Source: Ferrimicrobium acidiphilum DSM 19497
Lineage (GTDB): Bacteria; Actinomycetota; Acidimicrobiia; Acidimicrobiales; Acidimicrobiaceae
DNA length: 64,000 bases
NCBI RefSeq assembly: GCF_000949255.1
Contig: NZ_JXUW01000001.1
Span: forward strand, 124,001-188,000
Reading direction: 5' to 3'
Shown here: positions 8,651-16,154 of the stretch, one piece after another
Layout: each line of letters opens with the position of its first letter
Numbering within the stretch: the stretch's first letter is position 1
Program-made: the position numbers and the translations under genes
The notes under the pieces: generated by a model
What the model saw: only the letters and a program-made list of their open reading frames with translations
Databases searched by the model: none
Told to the model about the DNA's origin: nothing

Positions 8651-8740
8651 CGAACGCAGCTTGGCGGCTAATAGAGGAAATTCGAGAAGCCTCAGTTACT
8701 CACATGTTCACGACGACATGCTGCGTCAATGGCGACCAGA

Positions 8741-9202
8741 TCAGTGTGCCTGGGCATCCTCAAGCGCTATCATGAGCGTGTTCCAGGGTAGCGTTGCGCA
8801 CTTGATCCGCACCGGGAACTTCACCACTCCCTGAAGGGCGGCCAGCTCCCCGACCACCCTGAGATCGATCTGCTCCGGCTCACCCTCTGACTCCTCCACC
8901 GCGATCATACGCTTAAAACGGCTCACCGTGGCCTTTACCTCTTCTATCGGCTGCCCCTTGATGGCTTGAGACATCAGAGAGGCTGACGATCTCGATATTG
9001 AACAGCCTTGGCCAGTGATCTTGATATCGACTACAACACCATCTTCAACTTGGGCGTAGATGGTAACCTCATCACCACAAAGTGGATTAAAACCCTCTTG
9101 TGCGTGCACCGTAGGTCCCTCAAGCACTCCCTGGTTTCGAGGATTCTTGTAATGGTCGAGGATAATCTCCCGATACAGATCGTCAAGATCGTTCATAGTC
9201 AC
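8741..9202 (-). CDS. sufU: SufU-type iron-sulfur / sulfur-transfer protein
   Basis: 153-aa NifU-N/SufU-family protein with three conserved cysteines C42 (LCGDE, with D44), C67 (GQGCSIS) and C135 (KCATLPW). The 18-20 residue insertion between the second and third Cys that separates SufU from IscU is present (SRFKRMIAVEESEGEPEQ). In SufU systems it is a zinc-dependent acceptor that takes sulfane sulfur from SufS and passes it to SufBCD. It lies 2 bp after sufS, the last gene of the sufC-sufS-sufU unit. ATG 9202 or 9196 are both possible starts. Confidence 0.95.
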   Translation of the reverse strand: MTMNDLDDLYREIILDHYKNPRNQGVLEGPTVHAQEGFNPLCGDEVTIYAQVEDGVVVDIKITGQGCSISRSSASLMSQAIKGQPIEEVKATVSRFKRMIAVEESEGEPEQIDLRVVGELAALQGVVKFPVRIKCATLPWNTLMIALEDAQAH

Positions 9203-9204
9203 TC

Positions 9205-10428
9205 CTAATCGTGAAACAATCGATAGGCGTCGAGCAGGGCATCAACCAATGCGTCAACATCTTGCTCGTCGTTATAGAGATAGAAGGAGGCCCGCGCAGT
9301 CGCACCCACACCCAATTGACGCATAAGTGGTTTAGCGCAATGATGCCCAGCCCGGACACACACTCCATGTTGATCTAGGACTTGCGCGACATCATGGGGG
9401 TGTACATCGGCAAGTTCAAAGGATATAACCCCTCCTCGCTTCGTTACATCACGTGGACCGAAAATAGTGATACGATCGTCGAGTCTCTGCTGCAACTGGT
9501 TCATCGCATAACTGGTGAGACTCCGGTCGTGAGCACAGATCGCACCCATGCCTACCTCCTCTAGATAACCGAGAGCGGCATCCCATCCGGCGGCCTCAGC
9601 GATCGGTGGAGTACCTGCCTCAAACTTATGCGGGATCTCATTCGCCGTAAAGCCATCCAGTCGCACATCGCTAATCATCTCACCACCACCCAGGAAGGGC
9701 TGCATCCGATCGAGGATCTCCGCCCTCGCCCAGAGCGCACCGATACCGGTCGGGGCCAACATCTTATGCCCTGTAATGGCTAGACAATCCACGCCTAATT
9801 CGCTGACGTCGGTGACGAAATGAGGAACAAACTGAGCTCCATCAGCTACAACCAAGACGTCATGTTGATGAGCCTTCTCGCTCAGCATCGCTACCGGATT
9901 CAAGGTTCCGAGCACATTGGACATAAGGGTAACGCCGAGAATACTTGCCCTCTCTAGCATGGCATCCAATCCATCGAGCACCAACAGACCCTCGGCATCA
10001 AATGGGAGATATTCAATCGTGAAGCCGATTTGTTCTTGGAGTATCATCCATGGGACCAGATTGGCATGATGCTCCATCTCCGTAAGCAACACATGACTCC
10101 CGGGAGTCAAAAGCACGCGCCCGAGCCCCTGAGCCACTAAGTTAAGCGCCTCGGTCGCATTCTTGGTGAAGACAATCTCATGGGCGGGGTCACTAGCACC
10201 GATGAACCGACCCAGGTGTCTCCGAGCGGTCTCGTATATGCCAGTCGCCTCTTCCGCTAACCCATAGACGCCCCGATGCACGTTAGCATGCGAATGTCGG
10301 TAGTAACGATCCATAGCGTCAAGCACTACAACAGGGTGCTGCGAAGAGGCTGCTGAGTCGAGATAATAGAACGGTCTCGATGCGCGAATGTCCGCAAAAA
10401 TTGGGAAATCGCTCCGTAGCCTACTCAT
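9205..10428 (-). CDS. sufS: SufS cysteine desulfurase
   Basis: 407-aa PLP-dependent class II (SufS-type) cysteine desulfurase. PLP lysine K222 is in AITGHKMLAPTG, and the catalytic C364 is in VRAGHHCAKP, the SufS signature. NVHRGVYGL and the C-terminal RASFYLYN are also typical. The ORF is open further upstream, to 10557, but that would overlap sufC by 120 bp with non-family sequence, so ATG 10428 is chosen, 8 bp after the sufC stop. It makes persulfide from L-cysteine and hands it to SufU encoded just downstream. Confidence 0.96.
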   Translation of the reverse strand: MSRLRSDFPIFADIRASRPFYYLDSAASSQHPVVVLDAMDRYYRHSHANVHRGVYGLAEEATGIYETARRHLGRFIGASDPAHEIVFTKNATEALNLVAQGLGRVLLTPGSHVLLTEMEHHANLVPWMILQEQIGFTIEYLPFDAEGLLVLDGLDAMLERASILGVTLMSNVLGTLNPVAMLSEKAHQHDVLVVADGAQFVPHFVTDVSELGVDCLAITGHKMLAPTGIGALWARAEILDRMQPFLGGGEMISDVRLDGFTANEIPHKFEAGTPPIAEAAGWDAALGYLEEVGMGAICAHDRSLTSYAMNQLQQRLDDRITIFGPRDVTKRGGVISFELADVHPHDVAQVLDQHGVCVRAGHHCAKPLMRQLGVGATARASFYLYNDEQDVDALVDALLDAYRLFHD

Positions 10429-10436
10429 TGGATCCG

Positions 10437-11192
10437 TTACTTCAACACTCGCCACTTCTGATATCCCTCTCGCTCTAGATCCTCTACCAACTCCATGCCA
10501 CCTGAACCCACGATATGGCCATCGACAGCTACGTGAACAGCTGTTGGTGCAAGCCACGCCAGTATCCGCTGATAGTGCGTGATCAGAACGACTCCCATAT
10601 CTGGGTTTGCCTCTCTTACAGTCTCGATCCCACGAGCCACAGTCCGCAACGCATCGATATCAAGGCCAGAGTCGGTCTCGTCAAGGATGGCGAGCTCTGG
10701 CTGCATCATCGCCATTTGAATGATCTCATTTCGCTTCTTCTCGCCACCTGAGAAACCTTCATTTAGATAACGCGACGCGAAAGACGGATCCAGACCAAGG
10801 CGCTCAAGCCATTCGAGGAGGTCGAAACGAACCTCGATCGCCGAGACATCACTGCCACGCCGCGCCTGAAGCGCCTGTCGAAGGAATTGGATCACCGAGA
10901 CACCAGGAATCTCCTCGGGATATTGGAAGGCAAGGAAAATGCCCTCCTTGGCACGTTCATCGACAGGAAGTGCGCTTATATCTATCCCTTTAAAAATAAC
11001 CTGTCCTTTGTCAATCTGATAGTCTGAACTTCCCATGATCGCATTGGCAAAACTCGACTTGCCAGATCCGTTGGGACCCATAATCACATGCAGCTCTCCA
11101 GGGGCGACCGTGAGCGAGAACCCCTTCAGGATGGTAGTGCCAGCGGCCGAAACCCATAGGTCACGCGCTTCAAACAAAGATTGGACAGTCAC
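10437..11192 (-). CDS. sufC: SufC iron-sulfur assembly ATPase (first copy)
   Basis: 251-aa ABC-type ATPase of the SufBCD scaffold. Walker A is GPNGSGKSS (K45), the signature is FSGGEKKRNE, and Walker B with the SufC-specific extension is LAILDETDSGLDIDALR. The H-loop THYQRIL follows. GTG 11192 is the start. A TAGACT -10 element lies 6 nt upstream, so the transcript may be leaderless. First gene of the sufC-sufS-sufU unit. A second SufC is encoded at 12724 in the sufD unit; this copy keeps the more typical KKRNE signature and is likely the main SufBCD ATPase. Confidence 0.96.
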   Translation of the reverse strand: MTVQSLFEARDLWVSAAGTTILKGFSLTVAPGELHVIMGPNGSGKSSFANAIMGSSDYQIDKGQVIFKGIDISALPVDERAKEGIFLAFQYPEEIPGVSVIQFLRQALQARRGSDVSAIEVRFDLLEWLERLGLDPSFASRYLNEGFSGGEKKRNEIIQMAMMQPELAILDETDSGLDIDALRTVARGIETVREANPDMGVVLITHYQRILAWLAPTAVHVAVDGHIVGSGGMELVEDLEREGYQKWRVLK

Positions 11193-11198
11193 GCTCCC

Positions 11199-11240
11199 AG
11201 TCTAGTGGCAATTAACCCTATCGCGATAGTGCAATTGCAC
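11199..11240 (-). promoter_or_regulatory. sufC promoter with palindromic operator
   Basis: On the minus strand a TAGACT -10 (11204-11199) ends 6 nt before GTG 11192. Two adjoining perfect palindromes follow upstream: CTATCGCGATAG at 11218-11229 and GTGCAATTGCAC at 11229-11240. The first covers about -26 to -37 relative to the predicted start, so a bound protein would block the -35 region. Related CTAT-N5-TAG sites occur at the sufD (15083) and sufB (22476) promoters. The divergent ferredoxin gene at 11315 shares this region. Confidence 0.6.
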
Positions 11241-11314
11241 GGCACTTGACGACATCTCCGGTTTTCCTCTGGTAGGCTTTACGTCAACTATCAGCCAGAG
11301 AGGTAGGTGGAAGA

Positions 11315-11506
11315 ATGCGCATTGAAGTCGACTACGACAAGTGCCAATCCAACGCAGTGTGCGAAGGTCTCGCGCCGTCGGTCTTCGAGGTCAGAGACGA
11401 TGGTTTTCTCTACGTCATCAATGAAAATCCACCAGAGGACCTTCATGCGGCGGTACACGCAGCAAAAGAACAGTGTCCAACACAGGCAATAAGCGTGAGC
11501 GACTAA
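11315..11506 (+). CDS. [3Fe-4S] ferredoxin, P450-associated type
   Basis: 63-aa ferredoxin with cysteines C10 (DKCQSNAVC), C16 and C54 (QCPTQAI). Having three cysteines, with the position between C10 and C16 lacking the fourth, fits a single [3Fe-4S] cluster, as in the small actinobacterial ferredoxins that feed cytochromes P450. AGGTGG lies ahead of ATG 11315. A ferredoxin reductase follows 4 bp later, so the two form an electron-transfer pair. No P450 lies in this window; given the setting between suf genes, a role in cluster assembly or repair is also possible. Confidence 0.9.
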   Translation: MRIEVDYDKCQSNAVCEGLAPSVFEVRDDGFLYVINENPPEDLHAAVHAAKEQCPTQAISVSD

Positions 11507-11510
11507 CAGC

Positions 11511-12653
11511 GTGCGTCGCCTGGTCGTGGTGGGAGGGGCACTCGCTGGACACCGGTCAGCGGTCCATGCTCGGCGCCTTGACCCAGATCTCGACATCACA
11601 GTGCTCGCCGCCGAGGACGAGCTCCCATATCAACGTCCACCCCTATCTAAGGGTTACCTGCTTGGCACCGTATCATCCCAACGAGTTCGGCTTCGCGGTG
11701 CTGGGGAAGGCTATCGTCTCCTCGCTGCGAATCCAGCCATCGGCCTTGACCTCGCTCAATCCAGTGTTCTCACTAGCGACGGCATCCAATCATTTGATCT
11801 GCTCATCATAGCAACTGGAGCTCAACCCCATCGACTCGAAGGGTTCCCCCCTGATCAGGACGTGGTCTACCTGAGGACGGTCGGAGATGCCAATCTGCTG
11901 AAGGAGGCACTAGCCCGGATTCACCATCTCACGATCGTTGGTGGTGGCTTCATCGGAGCGGAGGTCGCTGTGAGTGCTCGACGGCTGGGGGTGGAGGTAA
12001 CCATCGTCGAACAGAGCGCTCACCTACTATCGCGAGCCGTCGGACCGGGTGTCAGCAGGCTCATTGAAGAGAATCTCCAACGACTTGGGGTCGAGTTGGC
12101 GCTGGAGTCGACCACGAAACTTGAAGCCGTCAATAACCGACGGCTTGTCCGTGATGGAAGTCGTGAATGGCTCACCGATCTGGTCGTCGTTGGCGTTGGC
12201 GTTCATCCCTCTACCGAGTGGCTTGGCGGCGCCCTTCCTCTGCGAGAGGATGGAGGCGTAGCAGTGAACGAATTTGGGTTCGTCGATGGCTTTTCGCAAA
12301 TCGCAGCTGCCGGGGACGTAGCGAGTTGGCATCACCCCCTATACGGGCGTCCATTGCGCTTTGAGCACTTCGAGGTAGCCGCCAACCAAGCTCTTCACGC
12401 AGCCGAAGCTCTCGTTAGCGACAAGCACATTGCATATACGGATATCCCTTTCGGATGGAGCGATCAAGGTGAGCTCCTGGTTCAGATACTTGGCGTACCA
12501 AGCCCCGGCCTCGCCGAAGAGGAGGAGTCGGTAGACGGCGGAAATATGTTCCTGTATCGACGCGATGATCGCATCGAAGGTGCGATACTCGTCAATGCAC
12601 CCGAAGAACTCACCGCCCTGCGAGACCGTATTCTCTCCTCATTGAGCAGCTAA
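11511..12653 (+). CDS. FAD-dependent NAD(P)H-ferredoxin reductase
   Basis: 380-aa putidaredoxin-reductase-type flavoprotein. The N-terminal FAD-binding segment (VVVGGALAGHRSA), PYQRPPLSKGYL, the ATG motif IIATGAQPHRL, the NAD-binding IVGGGFIGAEVA and the second FAD site AAAGDVASW occur in the expected order, followed by the reductase C-terminal domain. GTG 11511 start, 4 bp after the ferredoxin stop, so they are an operon. It transfers electrons from NAD(P)H to the ferredoxin. Convergent with the second sufC. Confidence 0.92.
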   Translation: MRRLVVVGGALAGHRSAVHARRLDPDLDITVLAAEDELPYQRPPLSKGYLLGTVSSQRVRLRGAGEGYRLLAANPAIGLDLAQSSVLTSDGIQSFDLLIIATGAQPHRLEGFPPDQDVVYLRTVGDANLLKEALARIHHLTIVGGGFIGAEVAVSARRLGVEVTIVEQSAHLLSRAVGPGVSRLIEENLQRLGVELALESTTKLEAVNNRRLVRDGSREWLTDLVVVGVGVHPSTEWLGGALPLREDGGVAVNEFGFVDGFSQIAAAGDVASWHHPLYGRPLRFEHFEVAANQALHAAEALVSDKHIAYTDIPFGWSDQGELLVQILGVPSPGLAEEEESVDGGNMFLYRRDDRIEGAILVNAPEELTALRDRILSSLSS

Positions 12654-12723
12654 TGACCTGACGGAGTCACCACATCAAACCCTCATCGCGGGAGGCTCTG
12701 TCACCTCCTAGTGCCGACAGGGC

Positions 12724-13479
12724 TCAATCTACAACGTTGTGTTCGGCAGTCTCGACGCCAAACTGTTGATAGCCCGAGCCTTCGAGTTCGATCGCTAGAT
12801 CCATCCCGCCCTCGGCGACAATCTTACCTCGGACCAGAACAACCACACGATCTGCTCGAATCTCTCTCAGCAACCGGGGATAGTGCGTGATAAGCAGCAG
12901 AGCAGTACCCTGCTCCTCGTTCAATCGCTGCAATCGACGAGCAACGTCACGTAAGGCATCAATGTCGAGACCAGAATCGATCTCATCGCCAATGACGAGT
13001 GACTGCGGAACCGCGCTCACCAACAAAGTCTCAAGCTTCTTCTTCTCTCCTCCCGAAAGGTCGACATTTACCCATCTGTTGAGAAGAGTCTGGTCTAAGG
13101 ATAGGTCCACGGCCTCGGACACGATTCTCTCGGTGACACCTTGTGCATCTAGACCCCGGAACCGATACATCGAAGAGACAAGCTCATCAACACGTACGCC
13201 CGGTATCTCCGGCTGACTCTGTGCTATCAACGCAACACCGAGGCGCGCGCGCTCATCGGTCGACCAGCCTTCGATCGCCTTTCCATCTATTACGATAGAG
13301 CCACTCTCGACTTGGTAATTGGGGCGACCCATGATCGTAGACACCAACGTGCTTTTCCCGGATCCATTCGGCCCCATTACCGCGATAACCTCACCGTCGT
13401 CGATCGCCAGGTTGATGCCGTGAAGCACTTGTTTGGTACCGATGGAAACGTGAAGGTCGTCTATTGCTAGGAACGCCAT
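12724..13479 (-). CDS. SufC-like ATPase (second copy)
   Basis: 251-aa ABC ATPase of the SufC family: Walker A GPNGSGKST (K42), signature LSGGEKKKLE, and Walker B LVIGDEIDSGLDIDALR, then LLLITHYPRLL. The DSGLDIDALR extension places it firmly with SufC rather than other ABC ATPases. Both SufC proteins in this window are complete, so this is a paralogue, not a remnant. It overlaps the Rieske gene by 13 bp and is the last gene of the sufD-Rieske-sufC2 unit. It may be the SufC that pairs with SufD, or a form used under other conditions. Confidence 0.92.
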   Translation of the reverse strand: MAFLAIDDLHVSIGTKQVLHGINLAIDDGEVIAVMGPNGSGKSTLVSTIMGRPNYQVESGSIVIDGKAIEGWSTDERARLGVALIAQSQPEIPGVRVDELVSSMYRFRGLDAQGVTERIVSEAVDLSLDQTLLNRWVNVDLSGGEKKKLETLLVSAVPQSLVIGDEIDSGLDIDALRDVARRLQRLNEEQGTALLLITHYPRLLREIRADRVVVLVRGKIVAEGGMDLAIELEGSGYQQFGVETAEHNVVD

Positions 13480-13826
13480 GATTCTCCTCGACCTCTAGTA
13501 TCTTCGGTTGACTTGCCGGGCTGCGCCTCCAGGAACACCTCACCATCCCGCTCTGTCACCACAAAAACTGGGACCGCCTTAGTAGCCGGGAAGCAGGTAG
13601 GATGCCCATCGCGGAGTGAGAAGGTACTTCCATGCTTCCAACACTCGATCTCCAATGTCTCCGGGTAAACCTCGCCTTCCGCCAAACTATATTTGGCGTG
13701 TGAACAGGTGTCACCGATGGCGAACAAATCTCCATCGATACGAACAACGACTACCGGGAAGCCAGCAAGGTCTACCTTTACAGCTTTGCTCTCCTCGAAA
13801 TCCTGAGTCACTCCGATACGTTCCAT
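13467..13826 (-). CDS. Rieske [2Fe-2S] protein of the suf cluster
   Basis: 119-aa Rieske-type ferredoxin with ligand motifs C41-S-H43 and C62-W-K-H65. It resembles the NirD/BphF-like small Rieske proteins found between sufD and sufC in actinobacterial suf operons. Start is ATG 13826 with a CAGGAGAG site; the sufD stop overlaps it (TAATG), so translation is coupled. It probably supplies electrons during Fe-S assembly, but its partner is not shown by the sequence. The C-terminus overlaps the sufC2 start by 13 bp. Confidence 0.92.
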   Translation of the reverse strand: MERIGVTQDFEESKAVKVDLAGFPVVVVRIDGDLFAIGDTCSHAKYSLAEGEVYPETLEIECWKHGSTFSLRDGHPTCFPATKAVPVFVVTERDGEVFLEAQPGKSTEDTRGRGESWRS

Positions 13827-15025
13827 TACTCTCCTGACTCCCACTTCTCGTCAATCGCAGCTCTCAGCCGCAGCTGTTCTACGCTAAAATCCTCGCCCAT
13901 ATCCGCGAAAAAAGCCCTCGCCAAGGTTCGACGCGCCTCCTCCGCCGGAAATCCCTTTGACGCGAGATAGAACAACTGCTCCTCATCCACCGGACCAACC
14001 GTTGAGGCATGCGAGCACTTGACATCGCTAATCTGGATGTCTAAATTGGGCACCGACCAGGCAAGCGCCTCCTCGGAGAGCAAAACGTTCCGGTTTGTTT
14101 GGAACGCCTCAGAACCACGCCCCAGCGGCGTAATCGTAATCATCCCGGTATAGATCGAAGCACCGTCCCCGTTCACTACCCCTTTGTACAGAAGGTTGCT
14201 GGTAGTCGTCGGCGCATCATGGGTAATAAATGTGCGATAATCAACACGCTCATCAGCTCCTACCACATAACCAACCCGGATGGCGACCTCCGCCTTGGTT
14301 CCATGGAGAACCCCGTCTGTGCGAACGCGGGTATAACCCTGATGGGCACTAGCTGCATCGATCTCAAGGCGCGCCTCGGATGCCAATCTAAATCGAACAT
14401 ACCCAAGGCTTAACGCCGTCTTATCGTGCTCTAGCTGATGACGATAGACGATCGAGGACCGCTCTTCTCCAACAATCTCAATCACCGGGAGATGAAGGAC
14501 CGATCCGGTCAAGAGATCCACGTGCACGATCTCCAACTCGGCATCAGGGTCCGCTGAGACACGGAGCCAACTCCATAGCGCTGCATCATCGCCGTTCCCA
14601 GCTGTGATGATGCCTAGTCGACGCACCGAAGAATCAGCGTGAATTTCAATGCGACAAGGTGCTAATAGTGTTCCTAGCGTGAGCAGGCTCTCATCTTCTT
14701 CACGCAGGAATTCACCTGCCGCCTCGACCTCTACGGCCGACAATCCCTGCGACTCTTGGCCACCGCCAATAAGACGACCGCCATCGATGCGCACAACAGC
14801 TTCGACATCACCGAAGGTCTTGAGGATCTCCATCCCCTGCTCCCAGATATCATCCGCACAGCTCGATGGAGTCCCCTGATAGCGCTCCCAATCGATCTCA
14901 TCAACCGGAGAATATCTCCAACACTCCAAAGCCTCATTCGGCTGCTCAAGTCGCTCCACATCGGCTACCCTTGTGGCACTGCGAACCGGCAACTCCCAGG
15001 ACAAATCCTTCCCTAGGGACTTCAC
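13826..15025 (-). CDS. sufD: SufD scaffold subunit
   Basis: 399-aa member of the SufB/SufD family. The C-terminal block SDVKCSHASTVGPVDEEQLFYL, a SufBD core with a conserved Cys and His, and the predicted parallel beta-helix (EIDAASAHQGYTRVRTDG, EVAIRVGYVVGADERVDYR) identify it. It is shorter than SufB and lacks SufB's N-terminal segment, so SufD. GTG 15025 is preceded by GAAGGAGA. First gene of its unit, followed by the overlapping Rieske gene and second sufC. It forms the SufBCD scaffold with SufB (21011-22411) and SufC. Confidence 0.93.
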   Translation of the reverse strand: MKSLGKDLSWELPVRSATRVADVERLEQPNEALECWRYSPVDEIDWERYQGTPSSCADDIWEQGMEILKTFGDVEAVVRIDGGRLIGGGQESQGLSAVEVEAAGEFLREEDESLLTLGTLLAPCRIEIHADSSVRRLGIITAGNGDDAALWSWLRVSADPDAELEIVHVDLLTGSVLHLPVIEIVGEERSSIVYRHQLEHDKTALSLGYVRFRLASEARLEIDAASAHQGYTRVRTDGVLHGTKAEVAIRVGYVVGADERVDYRTFITHDAPTTTSNLLYKGVVNGDGASIYTGMITITPLGRGSEAFQTNRNVLLSEEALAWSVPNLDIQISDVKCSHASTVGPVDEEQLFYLASKGFPAEEARRTLARAFFADMGEDFSVEQLRLRAAIDEKWESGE

Positions 15026-15082
15026 GCGATCTCCTTCGATACCTTCTACGCCACCTTCGTATCGAGAAGGTGATGGTTTACC

Positions 15083-15094
15083 CTACCATCATAG
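15083..15094 (-). promoter_or_regulatory. sufD promoter operator-like site
   Basis: CTATGATGGTAG on the minus strand, a near-palindrome with one mismatch. It overlaps a TATGAT -10 element (15093-15088) about 60 nt before GTG 15025. On the plus strand its flanks share ACCCTA and ATAGTG with the sufC site at 11218. This is one of three related sites seen at the suf promoters. Confidence 0.5.
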
Positions 15095-15146
15095 TGATAA
15101 TCTGGTGACTATCCACGGCGAGAGCATCGACCAACAGAGGAGAGTA

Positions 15147-15926
15147 ATGGAGACGCTACAACTGGAGATCCATGATGGCATCGGTGAGTTGATTTTGAAT
15201 CGTCCTGCCAAACTCAACGCCATGAATGCGAAGTTCTTTGAGGAGCTACCGATTGCGATCGAGATCCTTGAGGCTGAATCGGTGGTACAGGTCATTGTGA
15301 TCCGTGCCAACGGGCCCCACTTCAGCGCAGGGCTAGACCTCTACGACATGGCACCAGGATCTCAAAAGATACAGGCAGCCAAGGATATAGAACCCCTTCA
15401 ACGCGGATTCTTGGCGCTTGCCACCACCAGCAAACCTACGTTGGCCGCCATCAACGGCTACTGTATAGGAGGCGGGCTCGATCTCGTCGCTGCATGCGAC
15501 ATACGCATGGCGTCACAATCAGCGATCTTCTCGCTTCGCGAAGTCCGCATCGGCATTGTTGCCGACCTTGGATCTCTCGCCCTGCTCGCGGACGTTATGT
15601 CTCTCCCTACTCTGACAGAGATTGCGCTTACAGGTCGCGATCTTGATGCCAACGAGGCACAGAGAATTGGGCTGGTACAGACACTCTGCGCAACACCAGA
15701 GGAGCTCACACAAGCCGTTACGACGCTAGCCAGACAGATACAGGCGAATCCACCTCTTGCCGTCCAGGCAACTAAGAGCCTGTTGGTCCAACAACGAACT
15801 CAGCACCTACTACAACACCTTCAACTCGCAGCAAGCAACAACGTTGCTCTGATGCAATCGCAGGATATGAGAGAAGCAATCAATGCACTGATCGAAAAAC
15901 GGCAACCTCACTACCATGGCAACTGA
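15147..15926 (+). CDS. enoyl-CoA hydratase/isomerase, dienoyl-CoA isomerase-like
   Basis: 259-aa crotonase-fold protein starting at ATG 15147 with a GAGGAGAG site; longer readings back to 14973 run into the sufD promoter. Oxyanion-hole segment HFSAGLDLYDM, then GGGLDLVAACDIRMAS and the acidic block LREVRIGIVADLGSL. The E and D positions match delta(3,5)-delta(2,4)-dienoyl-CoA isomerase (ECH1 type) rather than a simple hydratase. It would act in beta-oxidation of unsaturated fatty acids. It is divergent from sufD; no direct partner genes flank it. Confidence 0.83.
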   Translation: METLQLEIHDGIGELILNRPAKLNAMNAKFFEELPIAIEILEAESVVQVIVIRANGPHFSAGLDLYDMAPGSQKIQAAKDIEPLQRGFLALATTSKPTLAAINGYCIGGGLDLVAACDIRMASQSAIFSLREVRIGIVADLGSLALLADVMSLPTLTEIALTGRDLDANEAQRIGLVQTLCATPEELTQAVTTLARQIQANPPLAVQATKSLLVQQRTQHLLQHLQLAASNNVALMQSQDMREAINALIEKRQPHYHGN

Positions 15927-16154
15927 TCACAAATCGATCAACACCAATCCTTCCAGCCTTGAGGCGTTCCCGGGCGAGATCTAACCTAATTCCACTACCA
16001 TGGAGACTTCAATGTCGCTCACCTTTAGCCATGCTCCTACCTGTTCCTAAGCTTCCTCAAAGCATGAATCATAAGACTGGGCATTGAAAGGTTCCTTAAA
16101 CCGAATGCTCCGAAGCCTCAGAGCGCAAACGAAGAATGGTAGAGAAAGGCACGC

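Noticed and set aside
11246-11271. TTGACG with TAGGCT as promoter of the ferredoxin gene
   Set aside because: The spacing between the hexamers is 21 nt, too long for a sigma-70-type promoter; the TAGGCT alone remains possible.
14973-15146. N-terminal extension of the dienoyl-CoA isomerase-like gene
   Set aside because: The extra 58 codons read through the sufD promoter and 5' end, while ATG 15147 has a strong ribosome-binding site and the family start.
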